From positions 124,001-188,000 of the forward strand of contig JAUJNH010000007.1 of the NCBI GenBank assembly GCA_030448245.1: DNA of 64,000 nt, given 5' to 3'. This document shows positions 18,971-27,209 of this stretch, one piece after another. How positions within the stretch are numbered: the stretch's first letter is position 1; each line of letters starts with the position of its first letter. A program made the position numbers and the translations under genes. The notes under the pieces are model-generated. The model was not told the DNA's origin. It searched no databases and saw only the letters and a program-made list of their open reading frames with translations. This DNA comes from Acidimicrobiales bacterium (GTDB taxonomy: Bacteria; Actinomycetota; Acidimicrobiia; Acidimicrobiales; JAUJNH01).

Positions 18971-20749
18971 GTGCTCCTCGTGCCGGTCACCCCCGCCTTT
19001 CGCGAGGCCGCCGAGCGGGACATCGCCAAGCTCGAGCGCGACCTCCGGTCGTACCTGGCAGGCGAGCTCGAGGAGGACGTCTTCCGGGTCTGCCGCCTGA
19101 GCAACGGCGTCTACGGCCAGCGCCAGGGCGGCTCCAACCAGATGGTGCGCGTCAAGGCCCCGTACGGCGCCATCGACGCCGAGCAGCTCGAGGCGCTGGC
19201 CGAGGTGGCCGAGCGCTGGAGCCGGGGCTGGGGCCACCTCACCACCCGCCAGAACGTGCAGTTCCATTTCGTGCAGCTCGAGCAGGTGCCCGAGGCGCTC
19301 CGCCACCTGGCCGCGGTCGGCATGACCAGCCGCGAGGCGTGCGGCGACACCGTCCGCAACGTCACCGGCTGCCACCTGGCCGGTGCCTGCCCCCACGAGG
19401 TGCTCGACATCTCGGCCTGGGCCGACGCCGCCTTCCAGCACTTCCTGCGCAGCCCCTACAGCCAGCGCCTGCCCCGCAAGTTCAAGATCAACTTCTCGGG
19501 ATGCGCCACCGACTGCGGGCAGGCCATGTTCAACGACGTCGGCGTCGTCGCCGTCAACCGGCCCCTGCCCGACGGCACCCTCGAGCCGGGCTTCCGCGTG
19601 TTCGTGGCCGGCGGCCTCGGGGCCAACCCGTACCCCGCCTTCGCCCTCGAGGACTTCACCCCGCGGGACGACCTGCTGCCCACCATCGAGGCGTGCCTGC
19701 GCACGTTCGACCACTACGGCAACCGCGACAACAAGCTGCGGGCCCGCATGAAGTGGCTGGTGCAGACCATGGGCGCCGACCAGCTGCGCGAGCGCATCCT
19801 GAAGGAGCGCAAGTTCCTGCGGGCTTCGGCCGGCTGGCCCGGTCCTGGCGTGCCCGCGGTCGTGGCCGAGCGGGGCGACGACCCGGCCGGCGTCGGCACC
19901 GGGCCGGTCACCAGCCTCGACTCGCCCGTGGCGTTCCTGGGCAAGGGCGGCCAGCGCGAGCGGTGGGACGAGGCCAACGTCGTGCGGGGCCGGGCCAACG
20001 GCACCGTCTCGGCCTACGCCTGGTGCCGGCTGGGCGACATCACCAGCGCCCAGTTCCGCGGCCTCGCCGCCCTGATGCGCGAGGTGGGTGCCGACGTGCG
20101 CATCACCAACCGCCAGAACTTCGTGCTGCGCGGGCTTCGCGAGGACCAGCTCGACCTCGTGCACCAGCGCCTCGCCGCGCTCGACATGGCCGAGCCGGGC
20201 GCCGAACTGGCCCGCGACGTCGTGGCCTGCCCGGGCGCCGACACCTGCAACATCGCCGTCACCCAGAGCCGCGGCCTGGCCGACGCCATCGGCACCGCCC
20301 TCGAGGAGGCAGGGCTGGCCGAGGTGGGCGGCCTGCGCATCAACATCAGCGGCTGCACCAACTCCTGCGGGCAGCACCACGTCAGCGACATCGGCTTCTT
20401 CGGCGTCGAGCGCCGGGCCCACGGCCGGCCGGCGCCGGGCTACACGATGCTGCTGGGCGGCCACGTGGGCCAGACCCAGATCCACTTCGGCGAAAAGGCG
20501 CTGCGCCTGCCGGCGAAGGCGGCGGCGGCGGCCACGGTCGACGTGGTCGGGCGCTTCGCCAAGGATCGAGATCCTGGTGAATCGTTCCAGCAGTGGCTCG
20601 GGCGGTCAGGTGGCGCATCGGGCCTGGGCGAGGAGCTGAAGGGCTACGACCAGTTCCCCACCCCGGACGAGGCACCCGAGATGTACGTCGACTACGACGA
20701 GCAGGGCCCGTACGTCAAGGAGATCGGCGCCTCGGAGTGTGCAACGTGA
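18971..20749 (+). CDS. Nitrite/sulfite reductase (ferredoxin-type, assimilatory sulfite reductase)
   Basis: TTRQNVQFHFV, GCGDTVRNVTGCHLAG-like region, INFSGCATDCGQ, CPGADTCNIAVTQSRGLA, INISGCTNSCGQHHVSDIGFFG; siroheme/4Fe-4S motifs. Confidence 0.92.
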   Translation: MLLVPVTPAFREAAERDIAKLERDLRSYLAGELEEDVFRVCRLSNGVYGQRQGGSNQMVRVKAPYGAIDAEQLEALAEVAERWSRGWGHLTTRQNVQFHFVQLEQVPEALRHLAAVGMTSREACGDTVRNVTGCHLAGACPHEVLDISAWADAAFQHFLRSPYSQRLPRKFKINFSGCATDCGQAMFNDVGVVAVNRPLPDGTLEPGFRVFVAGGLGANPYPAFALEDFTPRDDLLPTIEACLRTFDHYGNRDNKLRARMKWLVQTMGADQLRERILKERKFLRASAGWPGPGVPAVVAERGDDPAGVGTGPVTSLDSPVAFLGKGGQRERWDEANVVRGRANGTVSAYAWCRLGDITSAQFRGLAALMREVGADVRITNRQNFVLRGLREDQLDLVHQRLAALDMAEPGAELARDVVACPGADTCNIAVTQSRGLADAIGTALEEAGLAEVGGLRINISGCTNSCGQHHVSDIGFFGVERRAHGRPAPGYTMLLGGHVGQTQIHFGEKALRLPAKAAAAATVDVVGRFAKDRDPGESFQQWLGRSGGASGLGEELKGYDQFPTPDEAPEMYVDYDEQGPYVKEIGASECAT

Positions 20750-21429
20750 GCCTCGTCGAGGTGACCGCCCCGGCGTTCTCGAACGCCGCGCTGGCCGAGC
20801 TGAACGACAAGTTCGAGACGGCGTCGACCACATCCATCGTGCGGTGGGCCGTCGAGACCTTCCACCCCTACCTGTGCCTCAGCGCGTCGATGACCGACGC
20901 CGTCCTCATCGACATCGCCACCCGAGTCGAGCCGTCGGTCGAGGTCGTGTTCATCGACACGGGCTACCACTTCCCCGAGACCCTCGACACGGTCGAGACG
21001 GTGCGCCGCCGCTACGGCCTGAACCTGCGGGTCATGACCGTCAAGCCCTTCGACACGCCGCTGTGGCAGAGCGACCCGGAGGGCTGCTGCTCGGCCGTGA
21101 AGGTGGGCCAGCTCGACCGGGCCCTGGTCGGCAAGCAGGCGTGGATGAGCGGGCTGCGCCGCTCCGAGTCGGAGACCCGCATGGGCGCGCCCATCGTGGC
21201 CCGCGACCTGCGCGGCCTGGTCAAGGTCAACCCCATCGCCACGTGGAGCGACCTCGACGTCGAGGCGTACATCCGCGACCACGACGTGCCCACCAACCCG
21301 CTGCTCGACCAGGGCTACCCGTCGATCGGCTGCTGGCCGTGCACCAAGCCGGTGGTCGAGGGCGAAGACGCCCGCAGCGGCCGCTGGGGCGGCCTGGGCA
21401 AGACCGAGTGCGGCCTCCACACGACCTGA
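20746..21429 (+). CDS. cysH: Phosphoadenylyl/adenylyl-sulfate reductase
   Basis: GTG 20746 overlaps the upstream stop; VSLVEVTAPAFSNAALAELNDKFETAS...VVFIDTGYHFPETLDTVE...GCCSAVKVGQLDRAL...GCWPCTKPV...TECGLHTT; two Cys pairs typical of 4Fe-4S APS reductases plus ECGLH. Confidence 0.93.
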   Translation: MSLVEVTAPAFSNAALAELNDKFETASTTSIVRWAVETFHPYLCLSASMTDAVLIDIATRVEPSVEVVFIDTGYHFPETLDTVETVRRRYGLNLRVMTVKPFDTPLWQSDPEGCCSAVKVGQLDRALVGKQAWMSGLRRSESETRMGAPIVARDLRGLVKVNPIATWSDLDVEAYIRDHDVPTNPLLDQGYPSIGCWPCTKPVVEGEDARSGRWGGLGKTECGLHTT

Positions 21430-21459
21430 GCGGTGCGACCGGGTAGAAGCTCCCCCAGC

Positions 21460-22557
21460 ATGATCTTCGACGCCTTCGCCCGAAGGCTCCGAGGAAGCGA
21501 GACCTGGCGCAGGGAGCAGGAGCACGTGGCGCGGCTGGTGGTGGAGCGACCGCAGGACACGCTCGCCTTCGCGGCCGTCCTCGACCTCGAGCTGGACCGC
21601 CGGGGCTTCGACCCGGCCGTCCACGCGGTGCGCAGCTCGTTGCTCGACCTGGTCTGCGGGCTGGTCCACGACGACGCCACCCAGCTGGCCGTGCGGCTCG
21701 CGTCACCGCCCCCCATGGCGGCGCCGGCCACCTGCGACCCACAGCACCGCGGAGGTCGGGCGGCGATGCAGATCGCCGGCACCAGGCCGGCGTCCGAGAT
21801 CTGGGAGCTCCTGGCCGCTCCCGACGGGCTCCGCCAGCACGACCCCGGCTTCGGGACCCTGCTGCTGCACGAGCTCGTCGTGCGGGGCCAGCCGGCGCCG
21901 GCGGCGTCTGGGTGGTACGGGGACTGGGCAGCCGAGACGGGGCACCCGCTCGCCCAGCTGCCCACCGAGCTGCTGGCCGTCGAGCTCGGGCTCCCCCGGC
22001 TGCTGCCGCGCTATGGGCGGGCGATCACCGCGGCGGGGCCCAGGCCTTCGGACCCGCGGCTCGGCGAGCCTCGCCACCTCGGCGCCATCCTGCCCGGCGT
22101 CGGCGACGCCGTCCGGGTCGACCGCGGCCGGGTCGGCGCCGCCTTCCGCGACTGGTCCGAGCAGGCCAGCGGCAAGGTCGACGTCTCCGCGTACGCCGCC
22201 GGGGCCGGGTTCCCGCCCGACCTCCCGGCACCCCGGCTGAGCGAGGGGCTCCGGGCCGCGAGGATCTCGCCGGCCACCGGTGTCGAGATGCTCTTCTCCA
22301 CCGCCGTGGCCGGTGGCGCCTACTCCAGGGGTCCGGGCGGCGCCCACGCCCGCCTCCGCACCTGGGAGACGATCTCCGGCATCGTCGACCGCACCTGGCC
22401 GGCGCCCGTCGAGCAGCTCGCCCAGGCCGCCGGCGAGGCGGGGTGGATCAGGGCCGAGCATGACGACCCGTGGTTCGGGGGCGGCCTGGGCCACCTCTGG
22501 CTCGTCGTCGAGGCGGCCGGCCGGCTCGTCGGGGTGGCGGCCACGGAGGCCGCCTGA
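21460..22557 (+). CDS. Uncharacterised 365-aa protein
   Basis: ATG 21460: MIFDAFARRLRGSETWRREQEHVARLVVERPQDTLAFAAVLDLELDRRGFDPAVHAV...; coding-like composition, no motif recognised. Confidence 0.6.
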   Translation: MIFDAFARRLRGSETWRREQEHVARLVVERPQDTLAFAAVLDLELDRRGFDPAVHAVRSSLLDLVCGLVHDDATQLAVRLASPPPMAAPATCDPQHRGGRAAMQIAGTRPASEIWELLAAPDGLRQHDPGFGTLLLHELVVRGQPAPAASGWYGDWAAETGHPLAQLPTELLAVELGLPRLLPRYGRAITAAGPRPSDPRLGEPRHLGAILPGVGDAVRVDRGRVGAAFRDWSEQASGKVDVSAYAAGAGFPPDLPAPRLSEGLRAARISPATGVEMLFSTAVAGGAYSRGPGGAHARLRTWETISGIVDRTWPAPVEQLAQAAGEAGWIRAEHDDPWFGGGLGHLWLVVEAAGRLVGVAATEAA

Positions 22558-22648
22558 CCGGCAGGCGTCTCAACCGAAGGGTTCGCGCGACGATGACCGG
22601 GTGGCCGGGGCCCTCGACGATCCAGCGGAGGCGGCCTCGCCACCCCGC

Positions 22649-23047
22649 ATGGTCCTCCGGGGGGTGGTGGGCCGGTGCCCCCTGTGCGGAGGCGGCGGCC
22701 TGTTCGTCCACTGGTTCACGCTGCGGGAGCGGTGCCCCACCTGCGGGCTGCGGTTCGACCGCAAGCCCGAGGAGGCGTTCTTCCTCGGGGCCTACACGCT
22801 CAACCTCGGCCTGGTCCTGTCCCTGCTGTGCATCGACCTGTTCCTCTACGGCCTGGCCGAGGGCGAGGTCATCGGCCTGCCCCCCTGGACGTTGATCGTC
22901 GGTGCCGTCGTCATCGCGGTCGTCATCCCGCTCCTCGGCTACCCCGCCAGCAAGACCACCTGGTCGGCCATCGACCTCGCCATGAACCCCCTCGACCCGG
23001 TGGAGCAGGCTGAAGCCCTCACCCACGCCGCCCGGGACCAGCGGTAG
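22649..23047 (+). CDS. DUF983 family membrane protein
   Basis: MVLRGVVGRCPLCGGGGLFVHWFTLRERCPTCGLRFDRKPEEAFFLGAYTLNLGLVLSLL; CPxCG/CPTCGL zinc-ribbon-like pairs followed by TM helices. Confidence 0.85.
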   Translation: MVLRGVVGRCPLCGGGGLFVHWFTLRERCPTCGLRFDRKPEEAFFLGAYTLNLGLVLSLLCIDLFLYGLAEGEVIGLPPWTLIVGAVVIAVVIPLLGYPASKTTWSAIDLAMNPLDPVEQAEALTHAARDQR

Positions 23048-23060
23048 CCGTCGGTCCTGC

Positions 23061-23720
23061 TCAGAGGTCGAGGCCGTCGAGGTGGCCGCAGTCGTTGTAG
23101 CGGTCCAGGCGCCACGAGCCGGCGTCGCTCCTGGACCAGATCGTGAGGCCGGTGTTGTCGGGCCGGAGCCGCCAGCCCGGCCCGGCGGTGGCCTGGCCCC
23201 AGGCGGCGAACGACGCCTCGATGACACCGCCGTGGCAGGCGACGACGACCTGCTGGCCCTCGTGGGCGTCGGCCACGGCCTGCAGACCCTGCGAGGCCCG
23301 GTCGACGAAGCCTGACCACGACTCGCTGCCGGGCGACAGGGGCACCGTCGGGTCGGTGTCCCACGACGGCCTGCCGTAGCGGCCGGTGAACTCGGTCCAC
23401 GGGAGGCCGTCGCCCTCGCCGACGTGCAGCTCGCACAGGGCGCAGCGCTGGACCACCTCGAGCTCGCCCGTCCCCACCCCGGGGGCGATCACCTCGGCGG
23501 TCTCCACCGCTCGCGCCAGCACCGAGGCGTAGAGCGCCCCGGTGCCACGCAGCAGCCCCGAGCCGACCAGGCGGTCCCGCAGGGCCTCGGCCTGCAGCCG
23601 GCCCCGCTTGGACAGCCCCGAGCAGGCGCCGTGGCCGCCGACGACCTGGTCGACGGTGACCTGGCTCTCGCCGTGGCGGACGAGGACGATCGTCGTGGGG
23701 GGCGGGGCCACGGTGTTCAC
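23061..23720 (-). CDS. Histidine phosphatase family protein
   Basis: TTIVLVRHGESQVTVDQVVGGHGACSGLSKRGRLQAEALRDRL (RHG motif) and VVVACHGGVIEASF. GTG start about 23720. Confidence 0.9.
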   Translation of the reverse strand: MNTVAPPPTTIVLVRHGESQVTVDQVVGGHGACSGLSKRGRLQAEALRDRLVGSGLLRGTGALYASVLARAVETAEVIAPGVGTGELEVVQRCALCELHVGEGDGLPWTEFTGRYGRPSWDTDPTVPLSPGSESWSGFVDRASQGLQAVADAHEGQQVVVACHGGVIEASFAAWGQATAGPGWRLRPDNTGLTIWSRSDAGSWRLDRYNDCGHLDGLDL

Positions 23721-23745
23721 GCTACGGCGCGGTAAGGAGGGGCTC

Positions 23746-24324
23746 GTGCCGGACGGAGAGGAGGTGATGCCCACCCTGGTCGGCACGCCCGACCGCACCG
23801 CTTCCGACCGGCACGCGACGTTCGTCGCCCTGTTCGACGCCCACTACCCGGCGGTCCTGGCCTACTGCCGGCGCCGCGCCGCCCCCGACGAGGCGGGAGA
23901 CGCCGCCCTGGCCACCTTCGAGGCGCTCTGGCGCAGCATCGACGAGCCACCGGTGCAGCCCCTGCCCTGGCTGTACCGGGTGGCGGCCGGCCAGCTGGCC
24001 AACAGCCGTCGCTCCGAGCGGCGGCGCCTCCGGCTGCTCGACCGGCTGGCAGGTCGGGCGCCCGCCAGCAACCCGGCCCGCGACCCGGCTGAAGCGGCCA
24101 CCGACGCCGCCGCCGCCCGGGCCGCCCTGGCCCGCCTGCGCCCCGGCGACCGCGAGGTGCTCCTCCTGGTGGCCTGGGAGGGGCTCGGGACCGACGAGGC
24201 GGCAGCCGCCCTTGGGGTGGCCCCCGGCACCTTCGCCGTCCGCCTCCACCGAACCCGCCAGCGCCTCGAGGCGCTGCTCGACGAGCACCACCCGCACCCT
24301 CCGCCCCACAAGGACGCACCATGA
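23746..24324 (+). CDS. ECF-type sigma-70 family RNA polymerase sigma factor
   Basis: GTG 23746 after AAGGAGG; FVALFDAHYPAVLAYCRRRAAPDEAGDAALATFEALWRSIDEPPVQPLPWLYRVAAGQLANSRRSERRRLRL...LARLRPGDREVLLLVAWEGLGTDEAAAALGVAPGTFAVRLHRTRQRLEAL. Confidence 0.9.
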   Translation: MPDGEEVMPTLVGTPDRTASDRHATFVALFDAHYPAVLAYCRRRAAPDEAGDAALATFEALWRSIDEPPVQPLPWLYRVAAGQLANSRRSERRRLRLLDRLAGRAPASNPARDPAEAATDAAAARAALARLRPGDREVLLLVAWEGLGTDEAAAALGVAPGTFAVRLHRTRQRLEALLDEHHPHPPPHKDAP

Positions 24325-25337
24325 CCTCACCTGCCAGCTCGCCCGCCGATGACGAGGCCGCCGTCCGCTCGCTCCTGGGCCCCGCCAACCCAGTGCCCGA
24401 CCTGTCGCTGTCGCCCGACGAGGTGCGGGCCGCTCGTGCTGGCCTCAGGATGGCGCGAGCCACGACGGCACCCGCCCGCCCGCCTCGGGGCCGCTTCCTG
24501 GTGGCCGGGGCGGTGGCCGCCGTGTCGGTGGCCACCCTGGTCGCCGTCGTGCTGATCCCGACGGGCGGGGGCCCGGGCACGACCAGCCTGGCCACAGGAC
24601 CCGGAGCGAAGGTGGTCGGGGCGGCTGTCGCCGCCACCCAGGCGGCCGAGACGGCTCGGGGCCTGCTCACGATCGCCCACCCGGGCGGCACGGTCACCGC
24701 CAGCGGGACGGGGAGCTTCGGCAGCGGCGACGCCGAGGCCCAGATCGCCGTGGCCGGCGACGCTCGAGGCACCACCGTCACGATCCTGCGCACCAGGACC
24801 GGCATCTACGCCAAGGTGCCCGAAGGGATGAGCCCGTTGTCGGGCGACAAGCCGTGGGTCAACGTGGACGCGCCCACGCTGGCACGGCTCACCCAGCTGG
24901 CCCTGGGAGACGCCGGCGCCCAGATCACCGGTGCCCCGCTCGACGCCCTCGGCTACCTGCGAGCGGTGTCGGGTGACGTGGCGGTCGTGGGGGCCGACAC
25001 GACCCGGGGTGAGCCCACCACCCACTACCGGGCCGCCATCGATCCCGCCAGGGCAGCGGCGCAGCTGCCGGCAGCGATGCGGGGGCACGCCCCACCGGGC
25101 GGGGCCCCGGCCAGCCTGCCAGCCGACGTGTGGATCGACGGCCAGGGTCGCCTGCGCAAGCTCGTCGTGGCCGCCGACCAGGCGACGCCACAGGCGAGCG
25201 GGATCGGGGCCGCCACGATCACGCTCGAGCTGTGGGACTTCGGCGTCCCGGTCCAGGTGTCGGCCCCCCCGGCCGAGCAGGTGGCCGACGTCAGCGGCCT
25301 CCTCGGCACCGTGGTCCAGAACCTCCAGACCCCCTGA
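24321..25337 (+). CDS. Single-TM extracytoplasmic protein translationally coupled to the ECF sigma gene (putative anti-sigma-like partner)
   Basis: ATG overlaps the sigma stop (ATGA); TM segment FLVAGAVAAVSVATLVAVVLI; extracytoplasmic region (GTGSFGSGDAEAQIAVAGDARGTTVTILRTRTGIYAKVPEGM...) resembling LppX/LprG-like domains. Confidence 0.65.
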   Translation: MTSPASSPADDEAAVRSLLGPANPVPDLSLSPDEVRAARAGLRMARATTAPARPPRGRFLVAGAVAAVSVATLVAVVLIPTGGGPGTTSLATGPGAKVVGAAVAATQAAETARGLLTIAHPGGTVTASGTGSFGSGDAEAQIAVAGDARGTTVTILRTRTGIYAKVPEGMSPLSGDKPWVNVDAPTLARLTQLALGDAGAQITGAPLDALGYLRAVSGDVAVVGADTTRGEPTTHYRAAIDPARAAAQLPAAMRGHAPPGGAPASLPADVWIDGQGRLRKLVVAADQATPQASGIGAATITLELWDFGVPVQVSAPPAEQVADVSGLLGTVVQNLQTP

Positions 25338-25386
25338 ACCCTGCCCGGCGTGGACCAGGCCGGGCTGTGGTCCTACATTCAGGCCG

Positions 25387-26127
25387 ATGGAAGACGACGC
25401 CACGCTGGTGACGGAGGCGGTGGGAGGCAACCTCGCCGCCTTCACCGCCATCTGCTCGCGGTACGAGGTGCAGGTCCACAACCTGGCCCTGGCCCTCCTG
25501 CGGGACCGCAAGGCGGCGTGGGAGGTGGTGAACGACACCTTCGCAGAGGCCAGCGAGCGGTTGGAGCGGCTCCAGGAGCCCTACCGGCTGGTGGTCTGGC
25601 TGCTGGCCATCACCCGCTTCCGGGCCAGCCTGGTCGCCGGCCCCACCGCCGGCCCCGACCGTCACCCCTTGCTCCCGGAGACCGACTTCGAACGGACCCA
25701 CCTGATCAGCCTGGTGTGGGAGGCGACCGCCGACCTCCTGCTGCGCGAGCGGGCCCTGATCGAGCTCACCCTCCGCCACGGGCTGGAAGGGGCCAACCTC
25801 GCCGACGCCCTCGGCGTCAGCCCGGCCGAGGCAGCCGACCTGCAGGCCCGCATGGCCGACCTCGAGAAGGGCCTCGCCGGCTACCTCATCATGCGGAAGG
25901 CGCACCGGCGCTGCGGTGACCTGCCGCTGGTGCTGCGGGGGTGGGACGGGCGCTTCACACCCGTCGTGGCCGACGGGATCGCCGCCCACGTCTCGGCGTG
26001 CCGGGTGTGCGAGGAGGATCGCCACGCGCTGCCGTCGCCCTTCAGCCTGTACGCGTCGGCGTTGCCAGCCCCCCTCCCGGGCGACGACGCCTTCGAGCGC
26101 CGAGAAGTCGACCAGGTGACGCCCTGA
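25387..26127 (+). CDS. Sigma-70-like protein with C-terminal HxxxCxxC (ZAS-like) motif
   Basis: MEDDATLVTEAVGGNLAAFTAICSRYEVQVHNLALALLRDRKAAWEVVNDTFAEASERLERLQEPYRLVVWLLAITRFRASL (region-2-like), ALIELTLRHGLEGANLADALGVSPAEAADLQARMADLEKGL (region-4-like), then IAAHVSACRVCEED (H-x3-C-x2-C). Confidence 0.75.
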   Translation: MEDDATLVTEAVGGNLAAFTAICSRYEVQVHNLALALLRDRKAAWEVVNDTFAEASERLERLQEPYRLVVWLLAITRFRASLVAGPTAGPDRHPLLPETDFERTHLISLVWEATADLLLRERALIELTLRHGLEGANLADALGVSPAEAADLQARMADLEKGLAGYLIMRKAHRRCGDLPLVLRGWDGRFTPVVADGIAAHVSACRVCEEDRHALPSPFSLYASALPAPLPGDDAFERREVDQVTP

Positions 26128-27209
26128 TGGCCGCACCCGCCAGGCCGAGCCCGCAGACCGAGTGGATGGACAACGGCTTCCCGCCGCGCTCGTTCCCGGT
26201 CGACACCACCCGCACCTCGGAGCCACCTCGGCCGGAGGCGCCCACCGTCGTCGGTCTGCCGCCCCCGCCACCGCCCCCGCCCGTCGCCCGCGGGCCACGC
26301 CGCCGGGGCCGGTGGTTCGCCCCGATCGCTGCGCTGATCGCCCTGCTCCTCCTCGCCGCCGGGCTGGCCCTCGCCACCCGGGGGGACGACGACGACGATC
26401 GGGTGGCGGCCGGCACCAGCTCCACCGCCGCCGACACCAGCGTTCTCGACCCCACGACGACCCTGGTCACCCCCAGCTCGCTGGAGCCGGTCGGTGCGAC
26501 CACGGCCGCCCCCGCTCCCAGCCCCGCCCCCAGCGCCGCGCCGGGAGTGCTCGAGACGGCCCAGACCACGCTGACGATCCCGAACGTCGACGCCACCGGG
26601 CCGCCGAGGTCGGCCCGTCTGACGCTTCGCAACCGCGGGACCGGCGAGCTGAGCTACACGACCCAGCCGAGCTCGGCGGCGCTGACGGCCAGCCCGGCCA
26701 GGGGAACCATCCCGGCCGGGGAGACCACCGACGTCACGGTCGCCCTGGACGGGTCGAACGCCACCACAGAGGGAGCGTTCAACGGCACCCTGAACGTCGG
26801 GGGCTCCGGCGGCACCAAGGTCGTGCAGGTCAGGTCCACCATCGGCCGGCCGCCCCGCATCATCGACAACGTGGGCGAGCCGTGCCCGGCGGGCCCCACC
26901 AGGTGCAGCAGGCAGATCAAGCTCGCCCCACCCACCCGCAACGACGCCAGCCCGTGCAACACCCCGTGGGCCTACGCGGTCACGATCACCGACCAGAGCC
27001 CGGTGCAGGCCCAGGCCGTGGCTCGCTTGGGCGCAGGCCGGGCCGACGCCGTGCTCGCGGCTGCGGCCCGCTCGGGCCCGCAGAAGGACATCTTCGTGTC
27101 GAGGCCGATGGCGCCGGTGCCGGCGGGGACCGAGCTGCGCTTCTCGATCGAGGCGGTGGACCAGCTCGGCTTTGGCGCCCGCTTGGCCGAGCAGGTGATC
27201 AGCTGCTGA
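26127..27209 (+). CDS. Proline-rich single-TM protein with extracytoplasmic Ig-like (BACON-type) region
   Basis: PPPPPPPPVARGPRRRGRWFAPIAALIALLLLAAGLALATRGDDDDD then Thr/Pro linker and SARLTLRNRGTGELSYTTQPSSAALTASPARGTIPAGETTDVTVALDGSN. Confidence 0.7.
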   Translation: MAAPARPSPQTEWMDNGFPPRSFPVDTTRTSEPPRPEAPTVVGLPPPPPPPPVARGPRRRGRWFAPIAALIALLLLAAGLALATRGDDDDDRVAAGTSSTAADTSVLDPTTTLVTPSSLEPVGATTAAPAPSPAPSAAPGVLETAQTTLTIPNVDATGPPRSARLTLRNRGTGELSYTTQPSSAALTASPARGTIPAGETTDVTVALDGSNATTEGAFNGTLNVGGSGGTKVVQVRSTIGRPPRIIDNVGEPCPAGPTRCSRQIKLAPPTRNDASPCNTPWAYAVTITDQSPVQAQAVARLGAGRADAVLAAAARSGPQKDIFVSRPMAPVPAGTELRFSIEAVDQLGFGARLAEQVISC

